Assembly: GCA_022615295.1 (NCBI GenBank)
Contig: JAKEHF010000044.1
Span: 1-17,568, forward strand
DNA: 17,568 nucleotides
Direction: 5' to 3'
From: Actinomycetota bacterium
GTDB lineage: Bacteria; Actinomycetota; Acidimicrobiia; Spongiisociales; ZC4RG35
Below, piece by piece: positions 7,264-14,652 of this stretch; within the stretch, counting starts at the first letter, position 1, and every line of letters begins with the position of its first letter. Made by a program: the position numbers and the translations under genes. The notes below the pieces were generated by a model. The model saw only the letters and a list, made by a program, of their open reading frames with translations. It had not been told where the DNA came from and did no database searches.

Positions 7264-7290
7264 CCTCGGTCTAACGAGGCTGAGGCTCAG
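7264..7290. terminator. Possible hairpins between sodN and PGPGW gene
   Basis: CCTCG-GTCTAA-CGAGG (7264-7279) is followed directly by the palindrome CTGAG-G-CTCAG (7280-7290). They lie between the convergent sodN and PGPGW genes, where a bidirectional terminator is expected. No T-run is present, so this is only a structural suggestion. Confidence 0.3.
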
Positions 7291-7309
7291 ACTCTGGGGC
7301 GGGCGCCTT

Positions 7310-7513
7310 CTAGACCCGGTCGGCGTAGTCCTTGGGGGCAGGAAGAAACTTGGAGGTGACCCGGTCCTTGAGACGGCTCGCCGCGGGGACGTCCTTGGAG
7401 AGAAGTGCCAGACCGGCGGCGAGGGTCACGAGACCCGGGCCGGGCAGGACCAGCATCGCGGTGCCGGTGAGGACGAGCGTGCTCCCGGCGACGATCCTGA
7501 ACACACGGGCCAT
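7310..7513 (-). CDS. Small PGPGW-type transmembrane protein
   Basis: This 67-residue protein has one hydrophobic hairpin or membrane segment pair (about 5-40) containing L-V-L-P-G-P-G-L-V-T-L-A-A-G-L-A-L-L-S. The P-G-P-G turn followed by a G-L-A-L-L helix is the signature of the PGPGW family of small putative membrane proteins (TIGR02611-like); their function is unknown. The C-terminal third is charged (K-D-R-V-T-S-K) and probably cytoplasmic. The Trp of the eponymous motif is Leu here. The ATG at 7511-7513 is preceded by TAGGTT with a 6-nt spacer, suggesting a leaderless transcript independent of the upstream metG gene. Length is normal for the family. Confidence 0.8.
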   Translation of the reverse strand: MARVFRIVAGSTLVLTGTAMLVLPGPGLVTLAAGLALLSKDVPAASRLKDRVTSKFLPAPKDYADRV

Positions 7514-7519
7514 GTCTTG

Positions 7520-7525
7520 AACCTA
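7520..7525 (-). promoter_or_regulatory. Putative -10 box, leaderless PGPGW gene
   Basis: TAGGTT fits TANNNT and ends 6 nt before the ATG at 7513. No Shine-Dalgarno sequence is visible. Confidence 0.4.
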
Positions 7526-7573
7526 TCGGACTTTCGTTTCTATGGGATGAGAGGGATGTTGCCCATTCGACGT

Positions 7574-7588
7574 ATCCCGAGTCGGGAT
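7574..7588. terminator. Hairpin downstream of metG
   Basis: ATCCCGA-G-TCGGGAT is a perfect 7+1+7 palindrome 20 nt after the metG stop and about 60 nt before the PGPGW start. It could fold as a metG transcript terminator, or be an operator for the PGPGW promoter. There is no T-run on the minus strand. Confidence 0.35.
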
Positions 7589-7608
7589 GGTTTCAGGGAT
7601 GACCCGAT

Positions 7609-9243
7609 TCAGGACAGATAGTCCTCGTCGAGTTTGACGTAGAGGGGGGCGATCTCGCCGAGCGGTGTCCCCCCGGCCACACCAGAGGTCGCCCACCCCT
7701 TCAGCTCACCACCCAACCCGAGCATCTCGCCGACAGTGATGGCGCTGCGGGGGAGATAGGGAGCCAGCGCCACCCGTATCCCTGCGATCGCTTGGATCGC
7801 CGCCCAGAGGATCGTCCCCGCTCGCTCGGGGTCGACCTTGACCACACGCCATGGCTCGGTGGCGTTGAGATAGGCGTTGACCTCGGCGGCCGCCTCCATG
7901 GCAGAGCGCAGGCCGGCCCTGAGCTCGACGCTCTCGATGTTCTTGGCCACTTCGTCGAGGGTCGTCTCCGCCAGCGCCACGATCTTCTCGTCGCCGGGCT
8001 CGAGCTCACCGGGTTCGGGCACCCGGCCCCCGAAGTGCTGGTCGCTCATCGTCAGCACCCGATTGACCAGGTTCCCCCAGGTGGCGACTAGCTCCTCATT
8101 GACCCGTCGGATGATCTCGTCGTCGCTCAGGTCGGTGTCCTGCTGCTCGGGGAGCACCGATGCGATGGCATAGCGGAGGGCGTCCGGTTGGAGACGCTCG
8201 GCGTACCAGCCGATCGACTGGCCCACCCCTTTCGACTTCGATGCCTTCTCGCCCTTGAAGGTGATGTACTGGTTGGCGGGCACGTCGGTGGGAAGGTTGA
8301 GACCGCCGTAGCCCATCAGCATCGCCGGCCAGATGACGGTGTGGAAGGGGATGTTGTCCTTCCCGATGAAGTAGTAGGACTCGGCTTCGGGGTCCTCCCA
8401 CCACTGGCGCCACGCTTCGGGGTCGTCGGTCGTCTTCGCCCACTCGATGGCCGCGGAGAGATAGCCGATCACCGCGTCGAACCAGACGTAGATCCTCTTG
8501 CCGGGGCCGAGGTCGTCCACCGGGAGCTCGACGCCCCACTCGATGTCCCGGGTGATGGCTCGTGCCGGGATGTCCTCGAGCATGCCGAGGGCCCAGTTGC
8601 GAACGTGGCGTCGCCACCTCGTCTGCGGCTCGATCCACGCCCGGAGACGGTCGGCGAACAAAGGGAGTTTGAGGAAGTAGTGCTCCGTCTCCCGACGCTC
8701 CGGGGTGGCCCCGGTGAGCCGTGACCTCGGTTGGATCAGGTCCGTGGGATCGAGTGTCCTACCACAGTTGTCACACTGGTCGCCACGTGCCGCGGTGTAT
8801 CCGCAGTGGGGGCAGGTGCCCTCGACGTAGCGATCGGGCAGGAAGCGCTCGGCCTCGGGGTCGTAGAACTGCTCGGACTTGCCCTTTTCCAAGAAGCCCT
8901 TCTCGAGGAGTCTGAGAAAGAAGTCCTGGGTGACCTGATGGTGGTTCTGGGTCATCGTCGTGGTGAACAGGTCGAAGGTGATACCCAGCGATTCCCAGTA
9001 ACCGATGATCTCGGGGTGATACTTCTCCACGACCTCCTTGGGGGCGACCCCTAGCTGTTCGGCCTTGACGGTGATGGGCGTCCCGTTGGCGTCCGAACCG
9101 GAGACCATGAGGACTTGGTCCCCGGCCAGACGGTGATACCTGGCGAAGATGTCCGCCGGGAGATAGGCCCCCCCGAGATGGCCTAGATGGAGGGGGCCCG
9201 AGGCGTACGGCCAGGCGACGGCGACCAGGATGTGACGATTCAT
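7609..9243 (-). CDS. metG: Methionyl-tRNA synthetase
   Basis: This cytoplasmic enzyme charges tRNA-Met with methionine. The class I signature is H-L-G-H at residues 19-22 (in P-L-H-L-G-H-L-G-G), and the second, K-A-S-K-S at 333-337, replaces the usual KMSKS. A zinc knuckle in the connective insertion has Cys144, Cys147, Cys157 and Cys160. The anticodon-binding helical domain follows from about 370. At 544 residues it lacks the C-terminal EMAP-like tRNA-binding domain of the long forms, as is common. The ATG at 9241-9243 is preceded by TACCCT with an 8-nt spacer, suggesting leaderless expression. The 5' region also carries copy 2 of the post-stop repeat. Confidence 0.96.
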   Translation of the reverse strand: MNRHILVAVAWPYASGPLHLGHLGGAYLPADIFARYHRLAGDQVLMVSGSDANGTPITVKAEQLGVAPKEVVEKYHPEIIGYWESLGITFDLFTTTMTQNHHQVTQDFFLRLLEKGFLEKGKSEQFYDPEAERFLPDRYVEGTCPHCGYTAARGDQCDNCGRTLDPTDLIQPRSRLTGATPERRETEHYFLKLPLFADRLRAWIEPQTRWRRHVRNWALGMLEDIPARAITRDIEWGVELPVDDLGPGKRIYVWFDAVIGYLSAAIEWAKTTDDPEAWRQWWEDPEAESYYFIGKDNIPFHTVIWPAMLMGYGGLNLPTDVPANQYITFKGEKASKSKGVGQSIGWYAERLQPDALRYAIASVLPEQQDTDLSDDEIIRRVNEELVATWGNLVNRVLTMSDQHFGGRVPEPGELEPGDEKIVALAETTLDEVAKNIESVELRAGLRSAMEAAAEVNAYLNATEPWRVVKVDPERAGTILWAAIQAIAGIRVALAPYLPRSAITVGEMLGLGGELKGWATSGVAGGTPLGEIAPLYVKLDEDYLS

Positions 9244-9251
9244 CGGTTGCG

Positions 9252-9257
9252 AGGGTA
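9252..9257 (-). promoter_or_regulatory. Putative -10 box, leaderless metG
   Basis: TACCCT fits TANNNT and ends 8 nt before the metG ATG. A -35 region at normal spacing would fall inside repeat copy 2, but no TTGACA-like hexamer stands out there. Confidence 0.4.
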
Positions 9258-9266
9258 ATTGCCGCT

Positions 9267-9316
9267 TTCTGGAGCGACTTAGGTACCCCAGGGGGTGCCG
9301 TATTACCTGAGGTAAG
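9267..9316 (-). repeat. Post-stop repeat, copy 2 (after EamA gene)
   Basis: This is the partner of 7206-7255. On the minus strand it begins 2 nt after the EamA stop codon (TGA at 9321-9319), exactly as copy 1 does after sodN; the shared sequence thus starts as TGAC. The two copies differ mainly in the hairpin loop (CCTG here, CTAC in copy 1) and at the distal end, while both stem arms GGCACCC and GGGTACC are kept. It lies between the EamA stop and the metG -10 box. Confidence 0.7.
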
Positions 9317-9318
9317 CG

Positions 9319-10218
9319 TCAGACGACCTCGGGGACCGGGATCGGTTTCCCGGCCCTTTCGGCGAGGATCACGCCGCCGACGATCAGGACGGCGCCAGAG
9401 ATGATGGCGGGGGTGAGGGTCTCGCCGAGAAAGATCACCGCCAGGGCGACGGCCAGCACGGGGACGGTGTAGCCGGTGAGACCGAGACGCCACGCCGGGT
9501 TGATGGCGGCGGCGATGATGAACGTGGCGAAGGGGAGGGCGGTCCCGGCAACCCCTAGCACCACCAGCCAGCCGAGACTTCCCCCGTCCACGGTCGAGGG
9601 GCGGAAGTCGAAGAAGATCGGGACGAAGACGAAGAGGACGACGGTGCACGCCAGGAACTGGGGCAGCACCAGCTCCTCACTGGGCACGTCGAGGGCGTAG
9701 CGACGGGTCAGGGCCCTGCCGATCCCGGCAAGGGTCACCCCGGTCAGGCTGAAGGTGACCCCACGCCATAGGTTCCCCACCCCTTCAACCGTCTCCCCGC
9801 CGACCCCGACCAGTAGGCCGGTTCCCGCCAGGGCGATGAGGAGCCCGGGCAGTGAGCGCTTCTGGAACTTCTCGTCCTCGAGGATGAAATGGGCGGCGAT
9901 CACCGTGGTGATGGGGATGAGGGCGATCAACAAGCCGCCGAGACTCACCGGCAGGTCCTCGAGTGCCCTGGTCATGACCATGTTGGGCAGGGCCATGGCA
10001 GCGACGCCAAGGTTCGCCCCCCGTGCCCAGGCTCGCTGCGATCTGGTCCAGAAGCGCCGGGTGGCCAGGGCGATGAGGAGGAGGGTGACCAGACCGATGG
10101 CCGTCCGTATAGGCACCAGGGTCACGGTGTCGACACCGCGGGCGAGGATCACCTTGTTGACCACGACGGACACGGCCCAGCCCACGGTGGCGGCGATGAG
10201 CGGAGTCCATGGGTTCAC
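9319..10218 (-). CDS. EamA-family (DMT superfamily) transporter
   Basis: This 299-residue integral membrane protein has about ten hydrophobic segments arranged as two homologous EamA halves, typical of drug/metabolite transporters; the substrate is unknown. The second half includes G-T-A-L-P-F-A-T-F and ends with the conserved V-A-L-A-V-I-F-L-G-E-T-L-T-P, followed by G-A-V-L-I-V-G-G-V-I-L-A. I chose the GTG at 10216-10218 (V-N-P-W-T-P) because the longer frame to 10278 adds a polar, Cys-rich, non-membrane segment and would almost reach the divergent lipoprotein start. TACCTT lies 8 nt before this GTG, again suggesting a leaderless mRNA. It is divergent from the lipoprotein gene with 61 bp between them. 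Confidence 0.88.
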   Translation of the reverse strand: MNPWTPLIAATVGWAVSVVVNKVILARGVDTVTLVPIRTAIGLVTLLLIALATRRFWTRSQRAWARGANLGVAAMALPNMVMTRALEDLPVSLGGLLIALIPITTVIAAHFILEDEKFQKRSLPGLLIALAGTGLLVGVGGETVEGVGNLWRGVTFSLTGVTLAGIGRALTRRYALDVPSEELVLPQFLACTVVLFVFVPIFFDFRPSTVDGGSLGWLVVLGVAGTALPFATFIIAAAINPAWRLGLTGYTVPVLAVALAVIFLGETLTPAIISGAVLIVGGVILAERAGKPIPVPEVV

Positions 10219-10226
10219 GCCGGCCC

Positions 10227-10232
10227 AAGGTA
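10227..10232 (-). promoter_or_regulatory. Putative -10 box, leaderless EamA gene
   Basis: TACCTT fits TANNNT and ends 8 nt before the chosen GTG at 10218. It supports that start over the more upstream one at 10278. Confidence 0.4.
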
Positions 10233-10266
10233 GCTCGCATGTAAATGAACAGCGCCGAGGTGCCGA

Positions 10267-10272
10267 TAACCT
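10267..10272 (+). promoter_or_regulatory. Putative -10 box, leaderless lipoprotein gene
   Basis: TAACCT fits TANNNT and ends 7 nt before the ATG at 10280. No Shine-Dalgarno sequence is present. Confidence 0.45.
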
Positions 10273-10279
10273 CGTCACT

Positions 10280-11353
10280 ATGCGTCATCGTCTCGCCGTC
10301 ATCGCCGCCGTCGCCCTGGTCGCTGCGGCGTGCAACCCCGCCCCCGAAACCCAGACCACCGAAGCGCCGGCAACCGCGGCGCCCCCCGAGGCGGTGCTGC
10401 TCAGCTACACCCTGGAGCCGGGTACGAGCTTCCAGTACGAGGTGACCCTCGACCAGAGCTTCGACGTGGACACCACCGGTGACCCGTCGGCCTTCGGCGA
10501 CGAGGAGGTCCCCGGCGAGATGTCCATTCAAATGACCGGAGTCACGCTGTTCACCCACACCGTGAACGAAGGGCCCACCCCGGGTACCTATGAGCTGACC
10601 ATCACCGGGGACTTCACGGACCTGGAGTTCTCGGGCACCATCGACGGCGAGCCCGTCGACTCGGCCGAGATCCCCGACCTGGGGGCGATCGAGCCGGTCG
10701 ACGTGACGGTGATCGTGGACGAGCAGGGGAATGTCGTCTCCGGCGAGGGCGCCGGTCTGGAGGACCTGCTCGGTGGTGGAGCCCTCGGGGGCCTGGGAGG
10801 TCTCGAGAGTTTCGGCGAAGGGATGGACCTGGGAAGGTTCGTGGGCCCGCCGCTCAGCGACGGCGAGGTAACCGTCGGCGACACGTGGACCGAGGAGATC
10901 GTGGTCCCCTCGTTCACGGGTGAAGGATCCATGGGGTCGACCGTGGTCGAGAGCACCGTGACCGGCACCGACACCATCGACGGGGTAGAGGTCTTCGTGA
11001 TCGACACCACTATCAGCGTCCCCGAGATCGCATTCGATCTCGCCGAGATGCTCCTCGGGATGTTCGAGGCGTTCCTCCCCGAGGACGCCACCGACGAGGA
11101 GCTCGCCGAGCTGGAGATGCTCCAGGATCAGCTCCGCTTCCAATTCACGATGGACCCGTCCGTCAGCCACAGCACCACGTGGTTCGATCACGAGGCGGGG
11201 CTGGCGAGACGCTCGGACTACGCCGGTGACCAGGTGTTGGCCATGGACATCAACGTCCCGGACGAGGAGACCGGGGAGATGATCGAGTTCGGCCTTTCGA
11301 TGACGGTGTCCCAGAGCATCGGGTATCGCCTGGTCGACTCGGCCAGCGCCTGA
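10280..11353 (+). CDS. Predicted lipoprotein, unknown function
   Basis: This 357-residue protein has an N-terminal signal with Arg2 and Arg4 and a lipobox (V-A-A-A-C, Cys18), then a short Thr/Ala/Pro linker (about 20-40). It is therefore probably anchored outside the membrane. The mature part is acidic and rich in beta-prone, Thr/Val/Glu-containing stretches (for example Y-E-V-T-L-D-Q-S and V-D-V-T-V-I-V-D-E-Q-G-N-V). A Gly/Leu-rich segment (L-L-G-G-G-A-L-G-G-L-G-G-L) lies near 160-175, and an acidic helix (D-A-T-D-E-E-L-A-E-L-E) near 272-282. The D-E-Q-G-N-V pattern resembles secreted beta-rich families such as DUF6263, but I cannot confirm this. I chose the ATG at 10280 over the longer upstream frame because only this start gives a signal peptide. 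Confidence 0.8.
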   Translation: MRHRLAVIAAVALVAAACNPAPETQTTEAPATAAPPEAVLLSYTLEPGTSFQYEVTLDQSFDVDTTGDPSAFGDEEVPGEMSIQMTGVTLFTHTVNEGPTPGTYELTITGDFTDLEFSGTIDGEPVDSAEIPDLGAIEPVDVTVIVDEQGNVVSGEGAGLEDLLGGGALGGLGGLESFGEGMDLGRFVGPPLSDGEVTVGDTWTEEIVVPSFTGEGSMGSTVVESTVTGTDTIDGVEVFVIDTTISVPEIAFDLAEMLLGMFEAFLPEDATDEELAELEMLQDQLRFQFTMDPSVSHSTTWFDHEAGLARRSDYAGDQVLAMDINVPDEETGEMIEFGLSMTVSQSIGYRLVDSASA

Positions 11354-11364
11354 GCCGCACCGCG

Positions 11365-11370
11365 TAGCAT
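11365..11370 (+). promoter_or_regulatory. Putative -10 box, leaderless deoC
   Basis: TAGCAT fits TANNNT (four of six matches to TATAAT) and ends 7 nt before the deoC GTG at 11378. It would give deoC and the ALDH genes their own promoter, only 11 nt after the lipoprotein stop. Confidence 0.45.
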
Positions 11371-11377
11371 CAGGCCA

Positions 11378-12331
11378 GTGACCCTCGCCACAGCCCACGC
11401 CTCCGTGCTCCCCGACCGGGTCACCACGGCGACGCTGCGGAGCTTCCTCCGCTCGGTGCCCTCGGTCGACGAGGTGGGTGCCGCGGAGAGGGTGGCCGCC
11501 TTGTCGACGCGGTCGATCAAACGGGAGTCGAAACGTGCGGCCCTCGACCTCATGATCCGGATGATGGACCTGACCACCCTCGAGGGTAAGGACACGCCGG
11601 GGAGGATCGCCCAGCTCGCTGCGAAAGCCATAAGACCCGACCCCACACAGCCTTCCATCCCCTCGGTGGCCGCGGTATGCGTCTACCCGAACATGGTCCC
11701 CTACGCCGTCGGCGCCACCGAAGGCAGCGGCGTCCGGGTAGCCAGTGTCGCCACCTACTTCCCGTCCGGCTTGGCCGACATCCGACTCAAGCTCGAGGAG
11801 GCCAAGATGGTCGTCGCCGCCGGTGCCGACGAGGTGGACATGGTCATCGACCGGGGAGCTTTCCTGGCCGGCGACTACTTCCGGGTGTTCGATGAGGTGC
11901 GACGGGTCAAGGAGGCCTGTGGCGACGCCCACCTCAAGGTGATCCTGGAGACAGGGGAGCTCGCCACACTCGACAACGTACGACGAGCTTCCCTCCTCGC
12001 CATGGCGGCCGGAGCCGACTTCATCAAGACCTCGACCGGGAAGGTGACCCCGGCAGCGACACTCCCGGTGACGCTGGTGATGCTGGAGGCGATCCGTGAC
12101 TTCTTCGACGCCACCGGCGTCATGGTCGGGATGAAGCCGGCCGGCGGGATCAGGACGTCCAAGGAGGCGATGAGATACCTGGTGGTCCTCAACGAGACCC
12201 TCGGCGAGCCGTGGATGACCCCCGACAGGTTCCGTTTCGGCGCCTCGTCCCTGCTCAACGATGTCCTGATGCAGATCAGATGGCTCGAAACGGGTCGTTA
12301 CGCCTCGCCCGACTACTTCACCAAGGACTGA
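11378..12331 (+). CDS. deoC: Deoxyribose-phosphate aldolase
   Basis: This class I aldolase cleaves 2-deoxyribose-5-phosphate to acetaldehyde and glyceraldehyde-3-phosphate in deoxynucleoside breakdown. The Schiff-base Lys217 lies in D-F-I-K-T-S-T-G-K, the second catalytic Lys253 in G-M-K-P-A-G-G-I-R-T, and Asp154 in D-E-V-D-M-V-I. At 317 residues it is longer than the 220-260 typical of many bacterial enzymes because of an N-terminal extension of about 60 residues, which is also known in long DeoC forms. The GTG start has no ribosome site but has TAGCAT 7 nt upstream. The aldehyde dehydrogenase gene starts 3 nt after its TGA, so the product acetaldehyde is a plausible substrate for the next enzyme. 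Confidence 0.95.
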   Translation: MTLATAHASVLPDRVTTATLRSFLRSVPSVDEVGAAERVAALSTRSIKRESKRAALDLMIRMMDLTTLEGKDTPGRIAQLAAKAIRPDPTQPSIPSVAAVCVYPNMVPYAVGATEGSGVRVASVATYFPSGLADIRLKLEEAKMVVAAGADEVDMVIDRGAFLAGDYFRVFDEVRRVKEACGDAHLKVILETGELATLDNVRRASLLAMAAGADFIKTSTGKVTPAATLPVTLVMLEAIRDFFDATGVMVGMKPAGGIRTSKEAMRYLVVLNETLGEPWMTPDRFRFGASSLLNDVLMQIRWLETGRYASPDYFTKD

Positions 12332-12334
12332 CTG

Positions 12335-13813
12335 GTGTCAAGGAGTCTCCCCACCACGAGCCATCGGCCGCTCCTCTGGGAGTACGCGCGGTCGACGGAG
12401 TCGACCGAAATCGTCGACATAGAGGAGAGCTACGGGCTCTTCATCGACGGTGAGTTCCGCAAGCCCAAATCGGGGAGGACCTTCCCCACGATCAACCCGG
12501 CCACCGAGGAGCGGCTCTCGACGGTGGCCGAGGCCGGAGAGGCCGACATCGACGACGCGGTTGCCGCCGCCCGGGCGGCTTTCGACGGGGTCTGGGGCTC
12601 GATGAGCGGCGCCGAGCGGGCCAAGCATCTCTTCCGCCTCGCCCGCATGGTCCAGGAGCGGTCCCGGGAGCTTGCCGTCCTCGAGACCCTCGACGGCGGC
12701 AAGCCCATCAAGGAGTCCCGCGACGTGGACATACCCCTGGTGGCTGCCCACTTCTTCTATCACGCCGGCTGGGCCGACAAGCTCGACTACCTCTTCCCTG
12801 GGATGCGACCCCGGGCCCTCGGCGTGGCCGGCCAAGTCATACCGTGGAACTTCCCCCTGCTCATGCTGGCCTGGAAGGTGGCCCCCGCAATGGCAGCCGG
12901 CAACACGGTGGTGCTCAAGCCGGCAGAGACCACTCCGCTGACCGCTCTCGCCTTCGCCTCGATCGCGGTCGAGGCCGGGCTGCCCCCCGGGGTGCTCAAC
13001 GTCGTCACCGGGGCCGGGGCCACGGGGGCGGCGGTCGTCGGACACCCCGACGTCGACAAGGTGGCCTTCACCGGGTCGACGGCGGTGGGCAAGGTGATCC
13101 AGGACCGTCTGGCGGGGAGCGGAAAGAGGCTGACCCTGGAGCTCGGGGGCAAGGCGGCCCACGTCATCTTCGAGGACGCCCCGATCGATCAGGCAATCGA
13201 GGGCGTGATCAACGGCATCTTCTTCAACCAGGGCCACGTCTGCTGCGCCGGGTCGCGTCTGCTGGTCGAGGAGAGCATCCACGATCGGTTCGTCGACAAG
13301 CTGAAGCGCCGTCTCTCCACGTTGCGGGTGGGCGACCCGATGGACAAGAACACAGACGTCGGCGCCATCAACAGCAGGGAGCAGCTCGAGAAGATAACCG
13401 AGCTGGTCGACTCCGGCGTCAGCGAGGGCGCCGAGATGTTCCAGCCCGACTGCGCCCTGCCGGAGAGGGGCTTCTTCTTCCGGCCGACCCTGTTCACCGG
13501 GGTCTCCCAGTCGCATCGGATCGCCCAGGAGGAGATATTCGGCCCGGTGCTCGCGATCCTCACTTTCCGCACCCCCGAAGAGGCGGTGGAGAAGGCCAAC
13601 AACACCCCCTATGGGCTATCGGCGGGGGTTTGGACCACCAAGGGGTCGAGGATCCTGTGGATGGCGGACCGGATGAAGGCCGGGGTGGTATGGGCCAACA
13701 CCTACAACAAGTTCGACCCGACCTCCCCCTTCGGGGGGTACAAGGAGTCGGGGTTCGGTCGTGAGGGGGGTCGTCACGGGCTGCTGGGCTATCTCGACTG
13801 GAGCGAAGGGTGA
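12335..13813 (+). CDS. Aldehyde dehydrogenase, catalytic (ALDH16 N-domain-like)
   Basis: This NAD(P)-dependent aldehyde dehydrogenase has 492 residues, a full-length ALDH fold. The active site is intact: Asn172 in I-P-W-N-F-P-L, general-base Glu269 in L-E-L-G-G-K, and nucleophile Cys303 in N-Q-G-H-V-C-C-A-G-S-R. F-T-G-S-T at 245-249 binds cofactor, and E-E-I-F-G-P-V is near the C-terminal third. The GTG start lies 3 nt after the deoC stop, so translation is probably coupled. Acetaldehyde from DeoC is the obvious candidate substrate by context; this is inferred. With the truncated paralogue that follows (4-nt overlap) it adds up to about the length and domain order of the two-domain ALDH16 proteins. 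The first 30 residues are not typical of ALDH; a later start is possible. Confidence 0.93.
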   Translation: MSRSLPTTSHRPLLWEYARSTESTEIVDIEESYGLFIDGEFRKPKSGRTFPTINPATEERLSTVAEAGEADIDDAVAAARAAFDGVWGSMSGAERAKHLFRLARMVQERSRELAVLETLDGGKPIKESRDVDIPLVAAHFFYHAGWADKLDYLFPGMRPRALGVAGQVIPWNFPLLMLAWKVAPAMAAGNTVVLKPAETTPLTALAFASIAVEAGLPPGVLNVVTGAGATGAAVVGHPDVDKVAFTGSTAVGKVIQDRLAGSGKRLTLELGGKAAHVIFEDAPIDQAIEGVINGIFFNQGHVCCAGSRLLVEESIHDRFVDKLKRRLSTLRVGDPMDKNTDVGAINSREQLEKITELVDSGVSEGAEMFQPDCALPERGFFFRPTLFTGVSQSHRIAQEEIFGPVLAILTFRTPEEAVEKANNTPYGLSAGVWTTKGSRILWMADRMKAGVVWANTYNKFDPTSPFGGYKESGFGREGGRHGLLGYLDWSEG

Positions 13814-14652
13814 GCCGTCTCGACGTCAAGAAGACCTACAAGCTTTACGTAGGCGGGAAATTCCCCCGATCCGAGTCGGGGAGGTCCTACCCGGCGGTGG
13901 GCGGTGACGGGGAGGTCCTCGCCCGCATGGCCCGGGCCAGCCGCAAGGACCTGCGTGACGCGGTGCGGGTTGCCAGGTCGGCGCTCGACGGATGGGCCGG
14001 GGCCACCGGCTACAACCGGGGCCAGGTCCTCTATCGGGTGGCGGAGACCCTCGAGGACCGGAAAGACACCTTCGTGGAGCAGCTCACGATGACCGGGGCC
14101 AACCGTCAGGCAGCCCGCCGCGAAGTGGCGGCCGGCATCGACCGGATGGTGTGGTATGCCGGGTGGGCCGACAAGTTCGTCCAGATCCTCGGGAATCTCA
14201 ACCCGGTGGCGGGGCCCTTCTTCAACATCTCTGTACCGGAGCCGACCGGGGTCGTGGGGATCGTCGCCCCCGAGGCCCCGGCGTTGCTCGGTCTGATCTC
14301 CCGTCTCGCTCCGGTGCTGGTCCCCGGGAACACGACGGTGGTCCTTGCGTCGGAGCGTCACCCGATGCCGGCGATCACCCTGGCCGAGGCCCTCCACAGC
14401 TCCGATGTCCCACCCGGGGTGGTGAACATCCTCACCGGTCGCAAGGACGAGCTGATCGGTGTCCTCGCCGACCACATGGACGTCAACGCCGTCGACGCCG
14501 GCGGCGCCGCCGGTGACCAGCTCACCCGGATCCAACAGGGAGCCGTCCACAACGTGAAACGGGTGGTGACCATGAACGGGCCGACGCAGAGCCCCTATCT
14601 GATCGCAGCCTTCACCGAGACCAAGACGGTCTGGCACCCCAAGGGTCTGTGA
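13810..14652 (+). CDS. Truncated non-catalytic aldehyde dehydrogenase-like protein
   Basis: This 280-residue protein resembles the N-terminal part of an ALDH (Y-K-L-Y-V-G-G-K-F-P-R at the start, W-Y-A-G-W-A-D-K at 115-122, which mirrors H-A-G-W-A-D-K in its neighbour, and L-A-P-V-L-V-P-G-N-T-T-V-V-L-A at 166-180). The catalytic machinery is missing: P-W-N-F-P is replaced by A-P-E-A-P (153-157), there is no E-L-G-G-K, and no catalytic cysteine domain. The GTG start overlaps the upstream stop in a GTGA. It is not a decaying pseudogene by appearance: the frame is open, G/C third-position bias is kept, and the ending is clean. It may be a structural partner, like the pseudo-ALDH C-domain of bacterial ALDH16. 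Confidence 0.85.
   Translation: MSRLDVKKTYKLYVGGKFPRSESGRSYPAVGGDGEVLARMARASRKDLRDAVRVARSALDGWAGATGYNRGQVLYRVAETLEDRKDTFVEQLTMTGANRQAARREVAAGIDRMVWYAGWADKFVQILGNLNPVAGPFFNISVPEPTGVVGIVAPEAPALLGLISRLAPVLVPGNTTVVLASERHPMPAITLAEALHSSDVPPGVVNILTGRKDELIGVLADHMDVNAVDAGGAAGDQLTRIQQGAVHNVKRVVTMNGPTQSPYLIAAFTETKTVWHPKGL

Noticed and set aside
7206..9316. Transposon with terminal inverted repeats carrying metG
   Set aside because: There is no transposase and no target duplication; the enclosed genes are housekeeping, and the stop-codon-anchored placement fits a 3'-UTR element better.
9244..9318. T-box or other riboswitch before metG
   Set aside because: The apparent -10 box is only 8 nt before the ATG, leaving no leader RNA, and no T-box-like sequence is visible.
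10219..10278. Longer start for the EamA transporter at 10278
   Set aside because: The added 20 residues are polar and Cys/Arg-rich before the first membrane helix, and the TANNNT spacing supports the GTG at 10218.
9785..11932. 715-residue open frame on the minus strand
   Set aside because: It lies antisense to the lipoprotein and deoC genes, has a composition typical of a shadow frame in high-GC DNA (His, Gly, Arg and Asp rich, no domain), and conflicts with well-supported genes.
13810..14652. Frameshifted second half of an ordinary ALDH gene
   Set aside because: The protein matches the N-terminal part of the fold again, like a duplicate, and not the continuation of the preceding full-length ALDH. 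No second frame carrying the missing catalytic part follows before the convergent gene.
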